From positions 1 through 64,000 of the forward strand of contig NZ_JABEQF010000010.1 of NCBI RefSeq assembly GCF_014174355.1: DNA of 64,000 nt, given 5' to 3'. Origin of the DNA: Gluconacetobacter azotocaptans (GTDB lineage: Bacteria > Pseudomonadota > Alphaproteobacteria > Acetobacterales > Acetobacteraceae). Below are positions 45,127-55,140 of this stretch, piece after piece. Positions within the stretch are counted from its first letter, which is position 1; every line of letters begins with the position of its first letter. Position numbers and translations under genes: made by a program. The notes below the pieces were generated by a model. That model was not told the origin of the DNA, did no database searches, and saw nothing but the letters and a program-made list of their open reading frames with translations.

Positions 45127-45678
45127 ATGGTGCGTATGCAGGACAGAAAAGACAGGCCGGACGCGGCTTTCCCTGCCTGGAACCGACTGATGCGGGGATG
45201 GCTGCCTCATCCGGTCGCGGCGGCCGGCATTGTTGCCGTGGTCGCTGCCCTGAGCGGACCTCCGGCGATGCCCGCGTGGGCGGACGAGCCGGGCAACACG
45301 GTAACGTTATCCGCCCTGGGGTTGTGGGAAACCCAGGAACACGATGGTGTATTCGAAGTAAAATCCTGTGGGGACGGACAAATCTGCGGCCGCCTGGTGG
45401 GCATGCGCTATACCGGCGAGGTCCCGAAGGCCAAGGATGGTGGCTCGGAATGCGGTTTGCTGATGCTGACCGGATTCACGCCCGATTCGGACAAGGCCGG
45501 GCGGTGGAACGGACATATTCTCGATCCCGATACGGGTCGGGTCTATCACGCGCAGATCTGGTCCCCGCGGGAAGGCGTGCTGAAGCTGCGCGGTTATATC
45601 GGTATTCCCCTGTTCGGCGAGACCCATACGTGGACGCGCTATACGGGAACGATCGGGCCGCGCTGCCAGATGCCCTGA
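45127..45678 (+). CDS. Exported DUF2147 family protein
   Basis: A protein of about 183 residues. A signal peptide ends at PAWADEP; the mature part is a DUF2147 domain: LGLWETQEHDGVFEVKSCGDGQICGRLVGM, then DPDTGRVYHAQIWSPREGVLKLRGYIGIPLFGETHTWTRY. It is presumed periplasmic and of unknown function. Three ATG starts are possible (45088, 45127, 45190). I use 45127 because of GGGAAAA upstream; 45190 would give the most conventional signal peptide (MRGWLPHPVAAAGIVAVVAAL). Confidence 0.82.
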   Translation: MVRMQDRKDRPDAAFPAWNRLMRGWLPHPVAAAGIVAVVAALSGPPAMPAWADEPGNTVTLSALGLWETQEHDGVFEVKSCGDGQICGRLVGMRYTGEVPKAKDGGSECGLLMLTGFTPDSDKAGRWNGHILDPDTGRVYHAQIWSPREGVLKLRGYIGIPLFGETHTWTRYTGTIGPRCQMP

Positions 45679-45711
45679 CTTGTCCTTCCTGTGAGCCGAG
45701 ACCGCCGATTC

Positions 45712-46947
45712 ATGAGCCCGACCCTTTCGCGACGCGCCCTTCTTCTCTCGCTTGCAGCGTCCGGCGCGGCGCCGCTGCTTCGGCCGGCACCGGCCCGGGC
45801 CGCCATACCGGGCGGATCGCGCACGATCTGCTATATCGGCGGCTATAACAAGCATGCGCCGCCGGGCGGCGCCGGCAACGGGCAGGGCATAGCGGTATTC
45901 GAGATGAACCGGGAGACGGGTGCGCTGACCCCGCTCACCACCTATGTCGACATCGCCAGCCCCTCGTTCATCACGCTGTCGGCCGATACGCGCTTCCTCT
46001 ACGCCCTGAGCGAGATCGACGATTTCAACGCCGCCCGAGACGGGTGCGTCACGGCGTTTTCGGTCGATCGGACGTCGGGCGAACTGACCATGCTGAACCG
46101 GGCCAGTTCGGGCGGCTCCATCCCGGCGCATCTCAGCCTGGATCATTCCGGGCGCTATGTCCTTGTCGCCAACTATGTCGGCGGCAGCATCGGGGTCCTG
46201 CCCATCCGGCCCGACGGCAGCCTGGGGGACCCGACGGACGTGGTGCACAATACCGGCCCCAGGATGCCGGAGCGCGCGGAGGACAATCCGCCTGGCAATT
46301 ACGCCGTCAGCGATCATTCCGGACCCCATCCGCATATGGTGGCCTGCGATCCGTCCGGCCGGTACGTGCTGGCCTGCGACGCCGGGCTGGATCGTGTGTA
46401 TGTCTGGACGCTGGACCTCGCCACGGGAAAATTGCGGCCGGCCGCGACGCCATACATCGCCCTGATGCCGGGGTCGGCCCCCCGTCATTTCGCCTTCGGC
46501 CATGACGGACGGATCGTCTACATCCTGTGCGAACAAAATTCGAAGGTGATCGTGGCGACCTTCGATCCCCGAACCGGCGCGTTGGTCCCGCAGCAGAAGG
46601 TCAGCACCGTGACCCCCTATTTCCAGGGAAGCTCGCTTGCGGCGGAAATCCTGGTGTCGCCGAACGGTCGCTATGTCTATGCGTCCAACCGGCTGGGCGA
46701 TTCGCTGGCAATTTTCCGAGTCAGTCCCGACGGCTCGCTGACCCTGATCGACGAAGTCTGGATGCACGCCGATTACGGACGCGCGATGATGTTCGATCCC
46801 AGCGGAAAATTCCTGTTCTGTGCCAACCAGCGCAGCGACTCCGTGACGTCCTTCAGGGTCAATCCGGAAACCGGCGCCCTGGATTTCACCTGGCATTTCA
46901 CCCCGGTCGGCAGCCCGACGACCTTCGCTTTCATGCACACCGCCTGA
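45712..46947 (+). CDS. Exported beta-propeller lactonase (6-phosphogluconolactonase family)
   Basis: A 411-residue seven-bladed propeller of the YbhE/Pgl (lactonase, PF10282) family. Blades repeat patterns such as NRETGALTPL, DRTSGELTML and NPETGALDFT, with IPAHLSLDHSGRYVLVANYVGGSIGVLPI the usual core. The N-terminus MSPTLSRRALLLSLAASG is a Tat signal, so unlike E. coli YbhE it should be periplasmic. In acetic acid bacteria a periplasmic gluconolactonase would fit oxidative glucose metabolism; that role is inferred. GTG 45691 is an alternative start. Confidence 0.85.
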   Translation: MSPTLSRRALLLSLAASGAAPLLRPAPARAAIPGGSRTICYIGGYNKHAPPGGAGNGQGIAVFEMNRETGALTPLTTYVDIASPSFITLSADTRFLYALSEIDDFNAARDGCVTAFSVDRTSGELTMLNRASSGGSIPAHLSLDHSGRYVLVANYVGGSIGVLPIRPDGSLGDPTDVVHNTGPRMPERAEDNPPGNYAVSDHSGPHPHMVACDPSGRYVLACDAGLDRVYVWTLDLATGKLRPAATPYIALMPGSAPRHFAFGHDGRIVYILCEQNSKVIVATFDPRTGALVPQQKVSTVTPYFQGSSLAAEILVSPNGRYVYASNRLGDSLAIFRVSPDGSLTLIDEVWMHADYGRAMMFDPSGKFLFCANQRSDSVTSFRVNPETGALDFTWHFTPVGSPTTFAFMHTA

Positions 46948-46998
46948 ACCCTCCGAAAACGCCCGCAGGGGCGTTGCCGGGGAGCGCGGCGGGCCTCT

Positions 46999-47748
46999 TC
47001 AGTCCGCTACCATGCAGGCGATGTAGTTCACGCTCAGATCGTGACTTTCGCGCCAGCCGCGAATGGCGGGCACCATACCGGCGATGTCGGACACGCGCAG
47101 GCCCGCCTGGCCGGCGAGGCCGCCCAGTTCGACCGGGGTGATGAATTTCCGCCATTCGTGCGTCCCCGGCGGCAGCAGGCGCAGGATGTATTCCGCCCCG
47201 ATCTTGGCCGTTGCCAGCGCGCGCAGCGAGCGGTTGAGCGTTGACAGGATGAGGGTGCCGCCGGGGCGCAGCATGCCGGACAGCAGGCGCAGGAAGGCCG
47301 CGGGATCGGTCACGTGCTCGATCACCTCCAGCGCCGTGATGACGTCGAAGCGCGCCCCTTCGGCCTGGAGATCCTCGGCGCTGCCGACCCGATAGGCCAG
47401 GGGGCCGCTGCCCGGGGGCAGGGGGTTGCGTTCCAGATGCATCCGCCCCGCGGAAATCGCCGCGGCCGCCGCATCCAGGCCCAGCACGTCATATCCCAGC
47501 CGGGCCAGCCCCTCGCTGGCCAGGCCGGCGCCGCACCCGATATCCAGCACCTGCCGCAGCCGTCCGCTATCGTCGCGGGGCGCGGGAAGGTGCCGGCGCG
47601 CCCAGTCGATCCGCAGGCCGTTCATGGCATGCAGGGGCCGCATCGGGCCGGACGGATCCCACCACCGGTCGGCCAGGGCGCTGAAGCGCGCGATTTCGTC
47701 CGGTGCGACGGACAATCCTGCCGGAAGGGACGAATCGTTGACCTGCAT
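46999..47748 (-). CDS. ubiG: Ubiquinone biosynthesis O-methyltransferase
   Basis: A 249-residue UbiG performing both O-methylations in ubiquinone synthesis. The N-terminal FSALADRWWDPSGPMRPLHAMN, motif I VLDIGCGAGLASEGLARLGYDVLGLD, and the C-terminal GTHEWRKFITPVEL membrane-association region are diagnostic. It is divergent from lysC, as in many Alphaproteobacteria, and converges with the lactonase gene. Confidence 0.95.
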   Translation of the reverse strand: MQVNDSSLPAGLSVAPDEIARFSALADRWWDPSGPMRPLHAMNGLRIDWARRHLPAPRDDSGRLRQVLDIGCGAGLASEGLARLGYDVLGLDAAAAAISAGRMHLERNPLPPGSGPLAYRVGSAEDLQAEGARFDVITALEVIEHVTDPAAFLRLLSGMLRPGGTLILSTLNRSLRALATAKIGAEYILRLLPPGTHEWRKFITPVELGGLAGQAGLRVSDIAGMVPAIRGWRESHDLSVNYIACMVAD

Positions 47749-47905
47749 GGCGCCACTACCTTTCCACTTGCCATCTCCCGCTGGACGGCGCAGCGGGGGA
47801 AGGCTATGTGACGCGCCTTACAGATAACCGCAATGCCCCGGCTGCCGCCCAGGCGGCGCCCGTCGGGCTGGATCGGCCGTCACGCCGAGCTGGAGAGCCT
47901 CGTCC

Positions 47906-49159
47906 ATGTTTCCTACCGTACCGCGGATCGTGATGAAATTCGGTGGCACTTCGGTGGCCGATATAGATCGCATTCGCGCCGTAGCGGAAAAAGTGCGCAA
48001 GCAGGTCGCGTCCGGCTGCGAGGTCGCGGTCGTCGTCTCGGCGATGTCCGGAGTCACGAACCGCCTGGTCGGCTATTGCCAGTCGCTGTCGGCGTTGCAC
48101 GATGCGCGCGAATATGATGCCGTCGTCGCGACGGGCGAACAGGTTACCAGCGGCCTGCTGGCCATCGCCCTGCAGGCGATCGGGGTGGACGCGCGATCCT
48201 GGCAGGGATGGCAGATTGCCCTGAATACGGACGACGCGCACGGCAAGGCCCGGATCGCGTCGATCAATGGCGCGGCGCTGATCGAACGGATGCAGGCGGG
48301 GCAGGTGCCCATCATTGCCGGCTTCCAGGGGGTCACCCCCGACGGGCGGATCACGACGCTGGGCCGGGGCGGGTCGGATACCTCGGCGGTCGCGCTGGCG
48401 GCGGCGCTGAAGGCCGATCGCTGTGACATCTACACGGACGTTGACGGCATCTACACCACCGACCCGCGCATTGTTGCGAGGGCGCGGAAGCTGGATAAGA
48501 TCACGTACGAGGAAATGCTCGAACTGGCGTCGGTCGGGGCCAAGGTGCTTCAGACCCGCAGTGTCGAACTGGCGATGAAGGAACGGGTGCGTGTGCAGGT
48601 GCTGTCAAGCTTTGTCGACGGCCCGGCGCCCACGGAAGGCAGCCTGCCGGGTTCATTAGTGGTGGATGAGGACGAAATAGTGGAAAAGGAACTGGTCGCC
48701 GGCATCGCCTATTCCCGCGACGAAGCCAAGATTTCCGTCAGAAGGGTGCCCGATCGGCCGGGGATCGCGGCGGCGATTTTCGGGCCGCTGACGGCCGCGA
48801 ACGTCAATGTCGACATGATCGTGCAAAGCACCGGTGCCGACGGCCTGACGAACATGACGTTCACCACCAGCAAGTCGGACCTCGCCCGCGCCATCCAGTC
48901 GCTGGAACAGGCCCGCGACATCATCCAGTACGGCGAACTGGTCACGGACGATGACGTGGTGAAGATCAGCGTCGTCGGCGTCGGCATGCGCTCGCATGCG
49001 GGGGTGGCCAACACGATGTTCCGGACCCTGTCGGATCGCAACATCAACATCCAGGTCATCTCCACCAGCGAGATCAAGGTTTCGGTCCTGATCGCGGCGG
49101 AATATGCCGAACTGGCGGTTCGTGCCCTGCACACCGCCTATGGCCTCGACGCTGCCTGA
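47906..49159 (+). CDS. lysC: Aspartate kinase
   Basis: A 417-residue aspartokinase, first step towards lysine, methionine and threonine. MKFGGTSVADIDRIRAVA binds ATP, GRGGSDTSAVALAAAL and CDIYTDVDGIYTTDPR are catalytic, and two ACT domains (about 270-415) give feedback control by lysine and/or threonine. The ATG at 47906 has TGGAGAG upstream. It is the first gene of a plus-strand run to DUF4167, and dapA, a later step, is at 17914. Confidence 0.96.
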   Translation: MFPTVPRIVMKFGGTSVADIDRIRAVAEKVRKQVASGCEVAVVVSAMSGVTNRLVGYCQSLSALHDAREYDAVVATGEQVTSGLLAIALQAIGVDARSWQGWQIALNTDDAHGKARIASINGAALIERMQAGQVPIIAGFQGVTPDGRITTLGRGGSDTSAVALAAALKADRCDIYTDVDGIYTTDPRIVARARKLDKITYEEMLELASVGAKVLQTRSVELAMKERVRVQVLSSFVDGPAPTEGSLPGSLVVDEDEIVEKELVAGIAYSRDEAKISVRRVPDRPGIAAAIFGPLTAANVNVDMIVQSTGADGLTNMTFTTSKSDLARAIQSLEQARDIIQYGELVTDDDVVKISVVGVGMRSHAGVANTMFRTLSDRNINIQVISTSEIKVSVLIAAEYAELAVRALHTAYGLDAA

Positions 49160-49160
49160 C

Positions 49161-50240
49161 ATGGTGATGGACAACATGATCGTGGCACCGACCGAGGATA
49201 CGGCGCAGCGCGCCGCCGCCCGCGCCAGGCTGGACCGGCTGTGGGCCGCCGGCACCGCCTTCCTCGGCACCGAGTTCGCCATCCTGGCCGGCGCGATGTC
49301 GTGGGTCAGCGAACGGAACCTGGTGTCGGCGATCTCCAACGCCGGGGGGTTCGGAGTGCTGGCCTGCGGGGCGATGGAGCCCGACCGGCTGGCCGAGGAA
49401 ATCGCCGCCACGCAGGCCCTGACCAGCCGCCCGTTCGGCGTCAACCTGATTACGATGCATCCGCGGCTGGACGATCTGGTCCGCGTCTGTATCGAGGCGG
49501 GGGTGGCGCATGTGGTGCTAGCCGGCGGCATTCCGCCGGGGCCGGCGATCCGCGCCATCAAGGATGGCGGGGCGAAGGTGATGGCGTTCGCGCCCGCCTT
49601 GGTCCTGGCCAAGCGTCTGGTCCGCATGGGCGTCGACGCCCTGGTCATCGAAGGGGCCGAGGCCGGCGGCCATGTCGGCCCGGTGTCGCTGACGGTCCTG
49701 GCGCAGGAAGTCCTGCCGTTCATCCGCACGGTTCCGGTCTTCGTGGCCGGCGGGCTGGGGCGGGGTGAGGCCATCCTGTCCTATCTGGAACAGGGCGCGG
49801 CCGGCGCGCAGTTGGGGACCCGCTTCGCGGCTTCGGAAGAAAGCATCGCGCACGAACGCTTCAAGGCCGCGTTCGTCCGCGCGAACGCGCGTGACGCGGT
49901 GACGTCGGTGCAACTGGACGAGCGCTTCCCCGTCATCCCGGTGCGGGGCTTGTCGAACGCCGGCGGCCGGCGGTTCCTGCAGCACCAGGCGGATACCATC
50001 CAGCGGTTCCTGAGCGGCGAACTGACGCGGGAAGAGGCACAGCTGGATATCGAACATTTCTGGGCGGGCTCGCTGCGCCGGGCGGTCGTCGAGGGGGATG
50101 TGGAAAACGGATCGGTCATGGCCGGGCAATCGGTGGGCATGATTTCAGCCGTGCAGCCGGTCGCGTCCATCATTGCCGAACTGGTCGACCAGGCCGTCGA
50201 GGCGCTGGTGCGGCGCGAGGCGCCGGCGGGGGAATCGTGA
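49161..50240 (+). CDS. Nitronate monooxygenase-like flavoprotein
   Basis: A 359-residue FMN-dependent TIM-barrel of the 2-nitropropane dioxygenase family. Residues from about 25 (TEFAILAGAMSWVSERNLVSAISNAGGFGVLACG) and ALVIEGAEAGGHVGPVS, VFVAGGLGRG and AAGAQLGTRFAASEES bind FMN. Family members oxidise nitronates or act as enoyl reductases, so the substrate is open. Its ATG (49161) is one base after the lysC stop, and its end overlaps the rodZ-like start. In many Alphaproteobacteria ptsP occupies the place after lysC. Confidence 0.82.
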   Translation: MVMDNMIVAPTEDTAQRAAARARLDRLWAAGTAFLGTEFAILAGAMSWVSERNLVSAISNAGGFGVLACGAMEPDRLAEEIAATQALTSRPFGVNLITMHPRLDDLVRVCIEAGVAHVVLAGGIPPGPAIRAIKDGGAKVMAFAPALVLAKRLVRMGVDALVIEGAEAGGHVGPVSLTVLAQEVLPFIRTVPVFVAGGLGRGEAILSYLEQGAAGAQLGTRFAASEESIAHERFKAAFVRANARDAVTSVQLDERFPVIPVRGLSNAGGRRFLQHQADTIQRFLSGELTREEAQLDIEHFWAGSLRRAVVEGDVENGSVMAGQSVGMISAVQPVASIIAELVDQAVEALVRREAPAGES

Positions 50241-51412
50241 CCGACGGCGGCGACGCGCCGGAACCGGCTGCCGGGACCAGGGCGGCCGACACCCCGCAAG
50301 GGGTCGGGCCCACGCTGCGCGCGCGACGCGAACAACTGGGCTGGGGGCTGCCCGACGTGGCCACTTGGCTGCGCCTCCGCCTGTCTTTTCTCGAGGCCCT
50401 GGAAGAAGGCCGCCTGAAAGATCTGCCGGGCAACGTCTATACCGTGGGCTTCCTGCGCACCTATGCGACGGCGCTGGGGCTGGACGGCGAGGCGATGGTC
50501 CATCGTTTCAAGGCCGAGGCCCGGGGCAGCATCGACTACCGGCCGGAACTGTCGTTTCCGGCCCCTGTGCCCGACCGGAGTGTGCCGGCCGGCGTCATCG
50601 CATTGCTGGGTGGCCTGGTCGTCATCGGGGCCTATGTCGGCTGGTATCGGATGACGGGGTTCCAGACCACGCCGCCGCAGCAGGTGCCGTCCGTCTCGTC
50701 GGCCATTCCGGGGATGGCCCGTCAGGCCGCGACCTCGCCACAGGTGGCCTCGGTCCTGCCGCCGCCGGATCAGGCGCCGGTTCGTCCGCCGCAGCCTTTG
50801 TCCAGCGCCGAAAAATCGGCCCTCACCGGGGACGGCGCGTCATCCGCGCCCGCCATGCCAGCGCCGACGCCGCCGCCCACCTCGGCCCCTGTCCCGGCCC
50901 CGGTTCCCGCCGCCGGACCTGCGGGCACATCGCTCGCCGCTGCTTCGCCGGCCCAAACGGCCGACGCGCCGGCCGCGCCCCAGGCATCCGCTCCGGGCCA
51001 GATGACCCTGAGCGCATCGGCCCAGACCTGGGTGCAGGTCAGGGTTGCGGGTGGTCCGGTCATCTACGATCATATCCTGCAAGCTGGCGAAAGCTGGTCC
51101 CCGCCGGTGGACAAGGACAATCTGCTGCTGACGGTCGGCAATGCCGGCGGACTGGTATTGAGCAGCGGAGGCGTAACCACCCAGCCGCTGGGCCGGAACG
51201 GCGCTGTCCGCCGCAACCTGCCGCTGACGCCCGATGCGATCCGAAGCGGGGCCATCGTTGCAGCCCCATCGGCGCCCCCCGCGGCACGCCAGGTCGCGAA
51301 CCCGCAGGCGCCGACCGGCGGGGCAGGGCATGGCCCGGCGGTTGCGCCGCCGGCCGTGTCTGCACCGCCTCCGAACGTTCCGCCTGCCGTCCCGTCAGGG
51401 GGCGGTCACTAA
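50237..51412 (+). CDS. rodZ: RodZ-like membrane protein with N-terminal helix-turn-helix
   Basis: A 391-residue protein with an N-terminal Xre-type HTH (about 25-95: TLRARREQLGWGLPDVATWLRLRLSFLEALE, then LPGNVYTVGFLRTYATAL), a single membrane helix (about 115-137: AGVIALLGGLVVIGAYVGW), a long proline/alanine-rich periplasmic linker and a DUF4115 domain (about 255-325: SAQTWVQVRVAGG). RodZ links MreB to the cell-wall machinery in rod shape. A further proline-rich tail follows. The start is GTG overlapping the preceding stop (GTGA). Confidence 0.87.
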   Translation: MTDGGDAPEPAAGTRAADTPQGVGPTLRARREQLGWGLPDVATWLRLRLSFLEALEEGRLKDLPGNVYTVGFLRTYATALGLDGEAMVHRFKAEARGSIDYRPELSFPAPVPDRSVPAGVIALLGGLVVIGAYVGWYRMTGFQTTPPQQVPSVSSAIPGMARQAATSPQVASVLPPPDQAPVRPPQPLSSAEKSALTGDGASSAPAMPAPTPPPTSAPVPAPVPAAGPAGTSLAAASPAQTADAPAAPQASAPGQMTLSASAQTWVQVRVAGGPVIYDHILQAGESWSPPVDKDNLLLTVGNAGGLVLSSGGVTTQPLGRNGAVRRNLPLTPDAIRSGAIVAAPSAPPAARQVANPQAPTGGAGHGPAVAPPAVSAPPPNVPPAVPSGGGH

Positions 51413-51536
51413 TCTTGTGCCGGTGCGGGCTGGTCAAGAGAGGCGCTTTTTGGCAGGAAGCACCGACGGGAAGGCACCTGGCCGTCAGGCCGTCGGATAG
51501 AACCGTGTTACCATCGCCTCATCCGGAGGGCAGACC

Positions 51537-52691
51537 ATGAGCAGCTATCGTCCGTATCAGCATATCGAACGTCGCAAGTCGCGGCAGATCCATGTTGGCA
51601 AGGTCCCTGTCGGCGGCGACGCACCGGTGTCGGTGCAGACGATGACCAACACCCTGACCACGGACGCCGAGGCGACGATCGCCCAGATCCGCCGGGCCGA
51701 GCTGGCGGGCGTCGACATCGTGCGCGTGTCATGCCCCGACGAGGAAAGCACCGCCGCCCTGGCCGAGATCGTGCGCGAAGTGAACGTGCCGATCGTCGCC
51801 GACATCCATTTCCACTACAAGCGCGCGATCGAAGCCGCCCAGGCTGGCGCCGCCTGCCTGCGGATCAACCCGGGCAATATCGGCAGCCCCGAGCGCGTGC
51901 GCGAGGTCGTGAGGGCGGCGAAGGATCATGGCTGCTCGATCCGGATCGGCGTGAATGCCGGGTCGCTGGAAAAGCACCTGCTGGAAAAATACGGCGAGCC
52001 GAACCCCGACGCGCTGGTCGAAAGCGCGCTGGAACATGCCAAGATCCTGCAAGATCACGATTTTCACGAATTCAAGATCAGCGTGAAGGCGTCCGATGTC
52101 TTCCTGGCGGTTGCCGCCTACCAGCAACTGGCCGAAGTCTGCGACCACCCGCTGCATATTGGCATCACCGAGGCGGGCAGCCGGCGCGCCGGCACCGTCA
52201 AATCCTCGATCGGCCTGGGCAATCTGCTGTGGGCGGGCGTCGGTGATACGATGCGCGTGTCCCTGTCGGCCGAGCCCGAAGAGGAAGTCCTGGTCGGGTG
52301 GGACATCCTCAAATCGCTGGGCCTGCGCCATCGCGGGGTGAAGATCATTTCCTGCCCGTCCTGCGCGCGCCAGGGTTTCAATGTCATCCAGACCGTGCAG
52401 ACGCTGGAAGACCGGCTGGCGCACATCCAGACGCCGCTGACGCTGTCGATCATCGGCTGCGTGGTCAACGGCCCCGGCGAGGCCCTGATGACCGATATCG
52501 GCCTGACCGGCGGCGGATCGGGCCGCCACATGGTCTATTCCGCCGGCCGTCAGGACCACACCATCCCGGCCGACGACATGATCGAGCACATCGTCGACCT
52601 GGTCGAAAAGAAGGTCGAAGTCCTGCAGGCCGAGGATGCCGCCCGCAAGGCGGAAGCCGAGGCCCAGGCCGTCCTGTCCACCGCGCTCTAA
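51537..52691 (+). CDS. ispG: 4-hydroxy-3-methylbut-2-en-1-yl diphosphate synthase (flavodoxin)
   Basis: A 384-residue IspG of the MEP isoprenoid pathway. The N-terminal TIM barrel includes [18 protein letters not shown] and [15 protein letters not shown]; the C-terminal domain has the Fe4S4 ligands CPSC and [13 protein letters not shown] with the conserved glutamate. The ATG at 51537 follows GGAGGGCAGACC. The alanine-rich helical tail is typical for the family in this group. Confidence 0.96.
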   Translation: MSSYRPYQHIERRKSRQIHVGKVPVGGDAPVSVQTMTNTLTTDAEATIAQIRRAELAGVDIVRVSCPDEESTAALAEIVREVNVPIVADIHFHYKRAIEAAQAGAACLRINPGNIGSPERVREVVRAAKDHGCSIRIGVNAGSLEKHLLEKYGEPNPDALVESALEHAKILQDHDFHEFKISVKASDVFLAVAAYQQLAEVCDHPLHIGITEAGSRRAGTVKSSIGLGNLLWAGVGDTMRVSLSAEPEEEVLVGWDILKSLGLRHRGVKIISCPSCARQGFNVIQTVQTLEDRLAHIQTPLTLSIIGCVVNGPGEALMTDIGLTGGGSGRHMVYSAGRQDHTIPADDMIEHIVDLVEKKVEVLQAEDAARKAEAEAQAVLSTAL

Positions 52692-52791
52692 CGACCCAGG
52701 CCGTCCGAAGACGGCATCGGCGGTCGCGCCTAGTATCTTGGGGTCCCGCCTTTGAAATTCGTTTGCGAATTCAGAAGCAGGACCCTGGTCC

Positions 52792-54060
52792 ATGTCAGGA
52801 ATTCCATTCGTGAGCAGCTTGCAACCCGTCCGTGGCACCCATGACCTGATCGGCGAGACGCAGCGGCGCCATGCCCATGTGGTCGAGACCGCGCGGCGGA
52901 TTGCCGGCCTGTACGGGTTCGACGAATGGGCGACGCCGATCTTCGAGGATACGCGCGTCTTCGCCCGGTCCCTGGGTGACACTTCGGATGTCGTGTCCAA
53001 GGAGATGTATTCGTTCGAGGATCGCGGCGGCGAATCCCTGACGCTGCGGCCCGAGGGTACGGCAGGGGTATGCCGGGCTCTGGTGACCAACGGCCTGACG
53101 CAGTCGCTGCCCCAGAAAATATTCTATGCGGGGCCGATGTTCCGCTACGAACGTCCGCAGAAGGGGCGCTACCGCCAGTTCCACCAGATCGGGGTGGAAC
53201 TGATCGGCGCGGCCGAACCCCTGGCGGACGCCGAGACGATTGCGATGGGCCGCGACATCCTGCGGGCGCTGGGCATCGCCGATGAAACGGTGCTGGAGCT
53301 GAATACGCTGGGCGATGCCGAAAGCCGCACCGCATGGCGTGCCGCGCTGGTCGCCTATTTCACCGAGGTCAAGGACCAACTGTCCGAGGACAGCCGCAAC
53401 CGCCTGGAACGCAATCCGTTGCGCATCCTCGACAGCAAGGCGCCGCAGGACCGGGCGCTGGTCGCCGATGCGCCGATGATCGGCGCGTTCCTGACCGACG
53501 ACGCGCGCGCCTTCTGGGACGGGCTGCGGTCGGCGCTGGACCTGCTGGGAGTGCCGTTCCGCGAAAATCCGGGCATCGTGCGCGGGCTGGATTATTACGG
53601 CCATACCGCCTTCGAATTCGTGACCGAACGCCTGGGCGCGCAGGGTACCGTGCTGGCGGGCGGCCGCTATGACGGGCTGGTGGCCGAGATGGGCGGGCCG
53701 CGCACGCCGGCCATCGGCTGGGCCGGCGGCATTGAGCGGCTGTCGATGCTGCTGGAGGCGACGCCGCCCGCGCCGCGTCCCGTGGCGATCGTACCCATGG
53801 GCGATGCGGCCGGCGGTGTTTCCGTCATGCTGCTGCAGGCCCTGCGCGCCAGCGGAATCCGGGCCGAGATCGCCTATCGCGGCAATGCCAAGCGCCGGCT
53901 GGAACGGGCGAACCGGATCGGGGCAACCCATGCCGTCCTGATCGGCGAGGACGAGATCGCGCGCGGTGTGGCGCAGGTCAAGGCGCTGGACGAAGGAAGC
54001 CAGGGCGAAATCGCGCTGGACGCGGTGGTCGCCTATCTTGCCGGGGCGATGCGCGGGTAA
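52792..54060 (+). CDS. hisS: Histidyl-tRNA synthetase
   Basis: A 422-residue class II synthetase. Motif 1 region, motif 2 [23 protein letters not shown], the histidine motif [28 protein letters not shown] and motif 3 GWAGGIERL are all present, with an anticodon-binding domain from about 325. The ATG 52792 has AGCAGGA upstream; GTG at 52810 ([12 protein letters not shown]) is an alternative that would start at the conserved block. prfA starts five bases after its stop. Confidence 0.95.
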   Translation: MSGIPFVSSLQPVRGTHDLIGETQRRHAHVVETARRIAGLYGFDEWATPIFEDTRVFARSLGDTSDVVSKEMYSFEDRGGESLTLRPEGTAGVCRALVTNGLTQSLPQKIFYAGPMFRYERPQKGRYRQFHQIGVELIGAAEPLADAETIAMGRDILRALGIADETVLELNTLGDAESRTAWRAALVAYFTEVKDQLSEDSRNRLERNPLRILDSKAPQDRALVADAPMIGAFLTDDARAFWDGLRSALDLLGVPFRENPGIVRGLDYYGHTAFEFVTERLGAQGTVLAGGRYDGLVAEMGGPRTPAIGWAGGIERLSMLLEATPPAPRPVAIVPMGDAAGGVSVMLLQALRASGIRAEIAYRGNAKRRLERANRIGATHAVLIGEDEIARGVAQVKALDEGSQGEIALDAVVAYLAGAMRG

Positions 54061-54065
54061 CGATC

Positions 54066-55124
54066 ATGGGGCTCGACGACAGGCTGGACAGGATCGTCGC
54101 ACGGTCCGAGGAATTGCAGGCGATGCTGTCCCAGGGGCTGGATGGCGAAGCCTTCAGCAAGGCCTCGCGCGAATATGCCGAGCTCGAGCCGATCGTGACG
54201 AGGATCGGCGAACTGCGCCAGGCCGAGCAGGAGGAACGTCAGTCGCAGGCCCTGCTGTCCGACCCCGAAATGCGGGAGTTGGCGGAGATGGAATTGCAGG
54301 CGCTGCGCGCGCGCATTCCCGATATCCGGCAGGATATCCGCATCGCCATGCTGCCGCGCGACGAGGCCGACGAACGCAGCGCGATCCTGGAAATCCGCCC
54401 GGCGGCCGGCGGGGACGAGGCTGCCTTGTTCGCGGCGGCCCTGTTCGACGCCTATCGCCGCTATGCCGCGCTGCGGGGGTGGCGGTTCGAGGTCATGGAA
54501 TTCGACGAATCCGAACTGGGCGGCCTGCGCGAAGGCATCGCCAACATCACCGGGCGTGGCGTCTTCGCGCGGCTGAAATACGAATCGGGCGTGCATCGGG
54601 TCCAGCGCGTGCCGGCGACCGAAAGTCAGGGGCGCATCCATACTTCGACCGTGACCGTGGCCGTCCTGCCAGAGGCCGGCGACGTCGACGTGCAGATCAA
54701 TGATGGCGACCTGCGGATTGATGTCTATCGCGCGTCCGGTGCGGGCGGCCAGCATGTCAACAAGACCGAAAGCGCGGTGCGCATCACCCATCTGCCCACG
54801 GGGCTGGTGGTGGCCATGCAGGAAGAAAAGAGCCAGCACAAGAACCGCGCCAAGGCGATGAAGATCCTGATGGCCCGCCTGTACGAACGCGAACGTGCCG
54901 CCGCCCACGCCACCCGCGCCGCCGATCGCAAGTCGCAGGTGGGAACGGGCGACCGGTCGGAACGGATCAGGACCTACAATTTTCCGCAGGGGCGGGTGAC
55001 CGACCACCGCATCAATCTGACCGCCTACAAGATCGATCGGGTCATGGCCGGCGAATTCGATGAATTCGTCGATGCGCTGACCCAGGACGAGCAGGCGACC
55101 CTGCTGGCGGCGGAAGGGCTGTAG
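54066..55124 (+). CDS. prfA: Peptide chain release factor 1
   Basis: A 352-residue RF1. The GGQ catalytic loop is [24 protein letters not shown], and [14 protein letters not shown] carries the PAT (PxT) motif that recognises UAG/UAA rather than UGA. It is directly behind hisS and is normally modified at the GGQ glutamine by PrmC, encoded just downstream. It converges with an exported hypothetical gene that intervenes before prmC. Confidence 0.96.
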   Translation: MGLDDRLDRIVARSEELQAMLSQGLDGEAFSKASREYAELEPIVTRIGELRQAEQEERQSQALLSDPEMRELAEMELQALRARIPDIRQDIRIAMLPRDEADERSAILEIRPAAGGDEAALFAAALFDAYRRYAALRGWRFEVMEFDESELGGLREGIANITGRGVFARLKYESGVHRVQRVPATESQGRIHTSTVTVAVLPEAGDVDVQINDGDLRIDVYRASGAGGQHVNKTESAVRITHLPTGLVVAMQEEKSQHKNRAKAMKILMARLYERERAAAHATRAADRKSQVGTGDRSERIRTYNFPQGRVTDHRINLTAYKIDRVMAGEFDEFVDALTQDEQATLLAAEGL

Positions 55125-55140
55125 CAGGCCGGTCCCACCG

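Noticed and set aside
46948-46998. Third copy of the dispersed repeat between the lactonase gene and ubiG
   Set aside because: Only short GC-rich similarity (GGGCGTTGCC) is shared; the hairpin core is missing.
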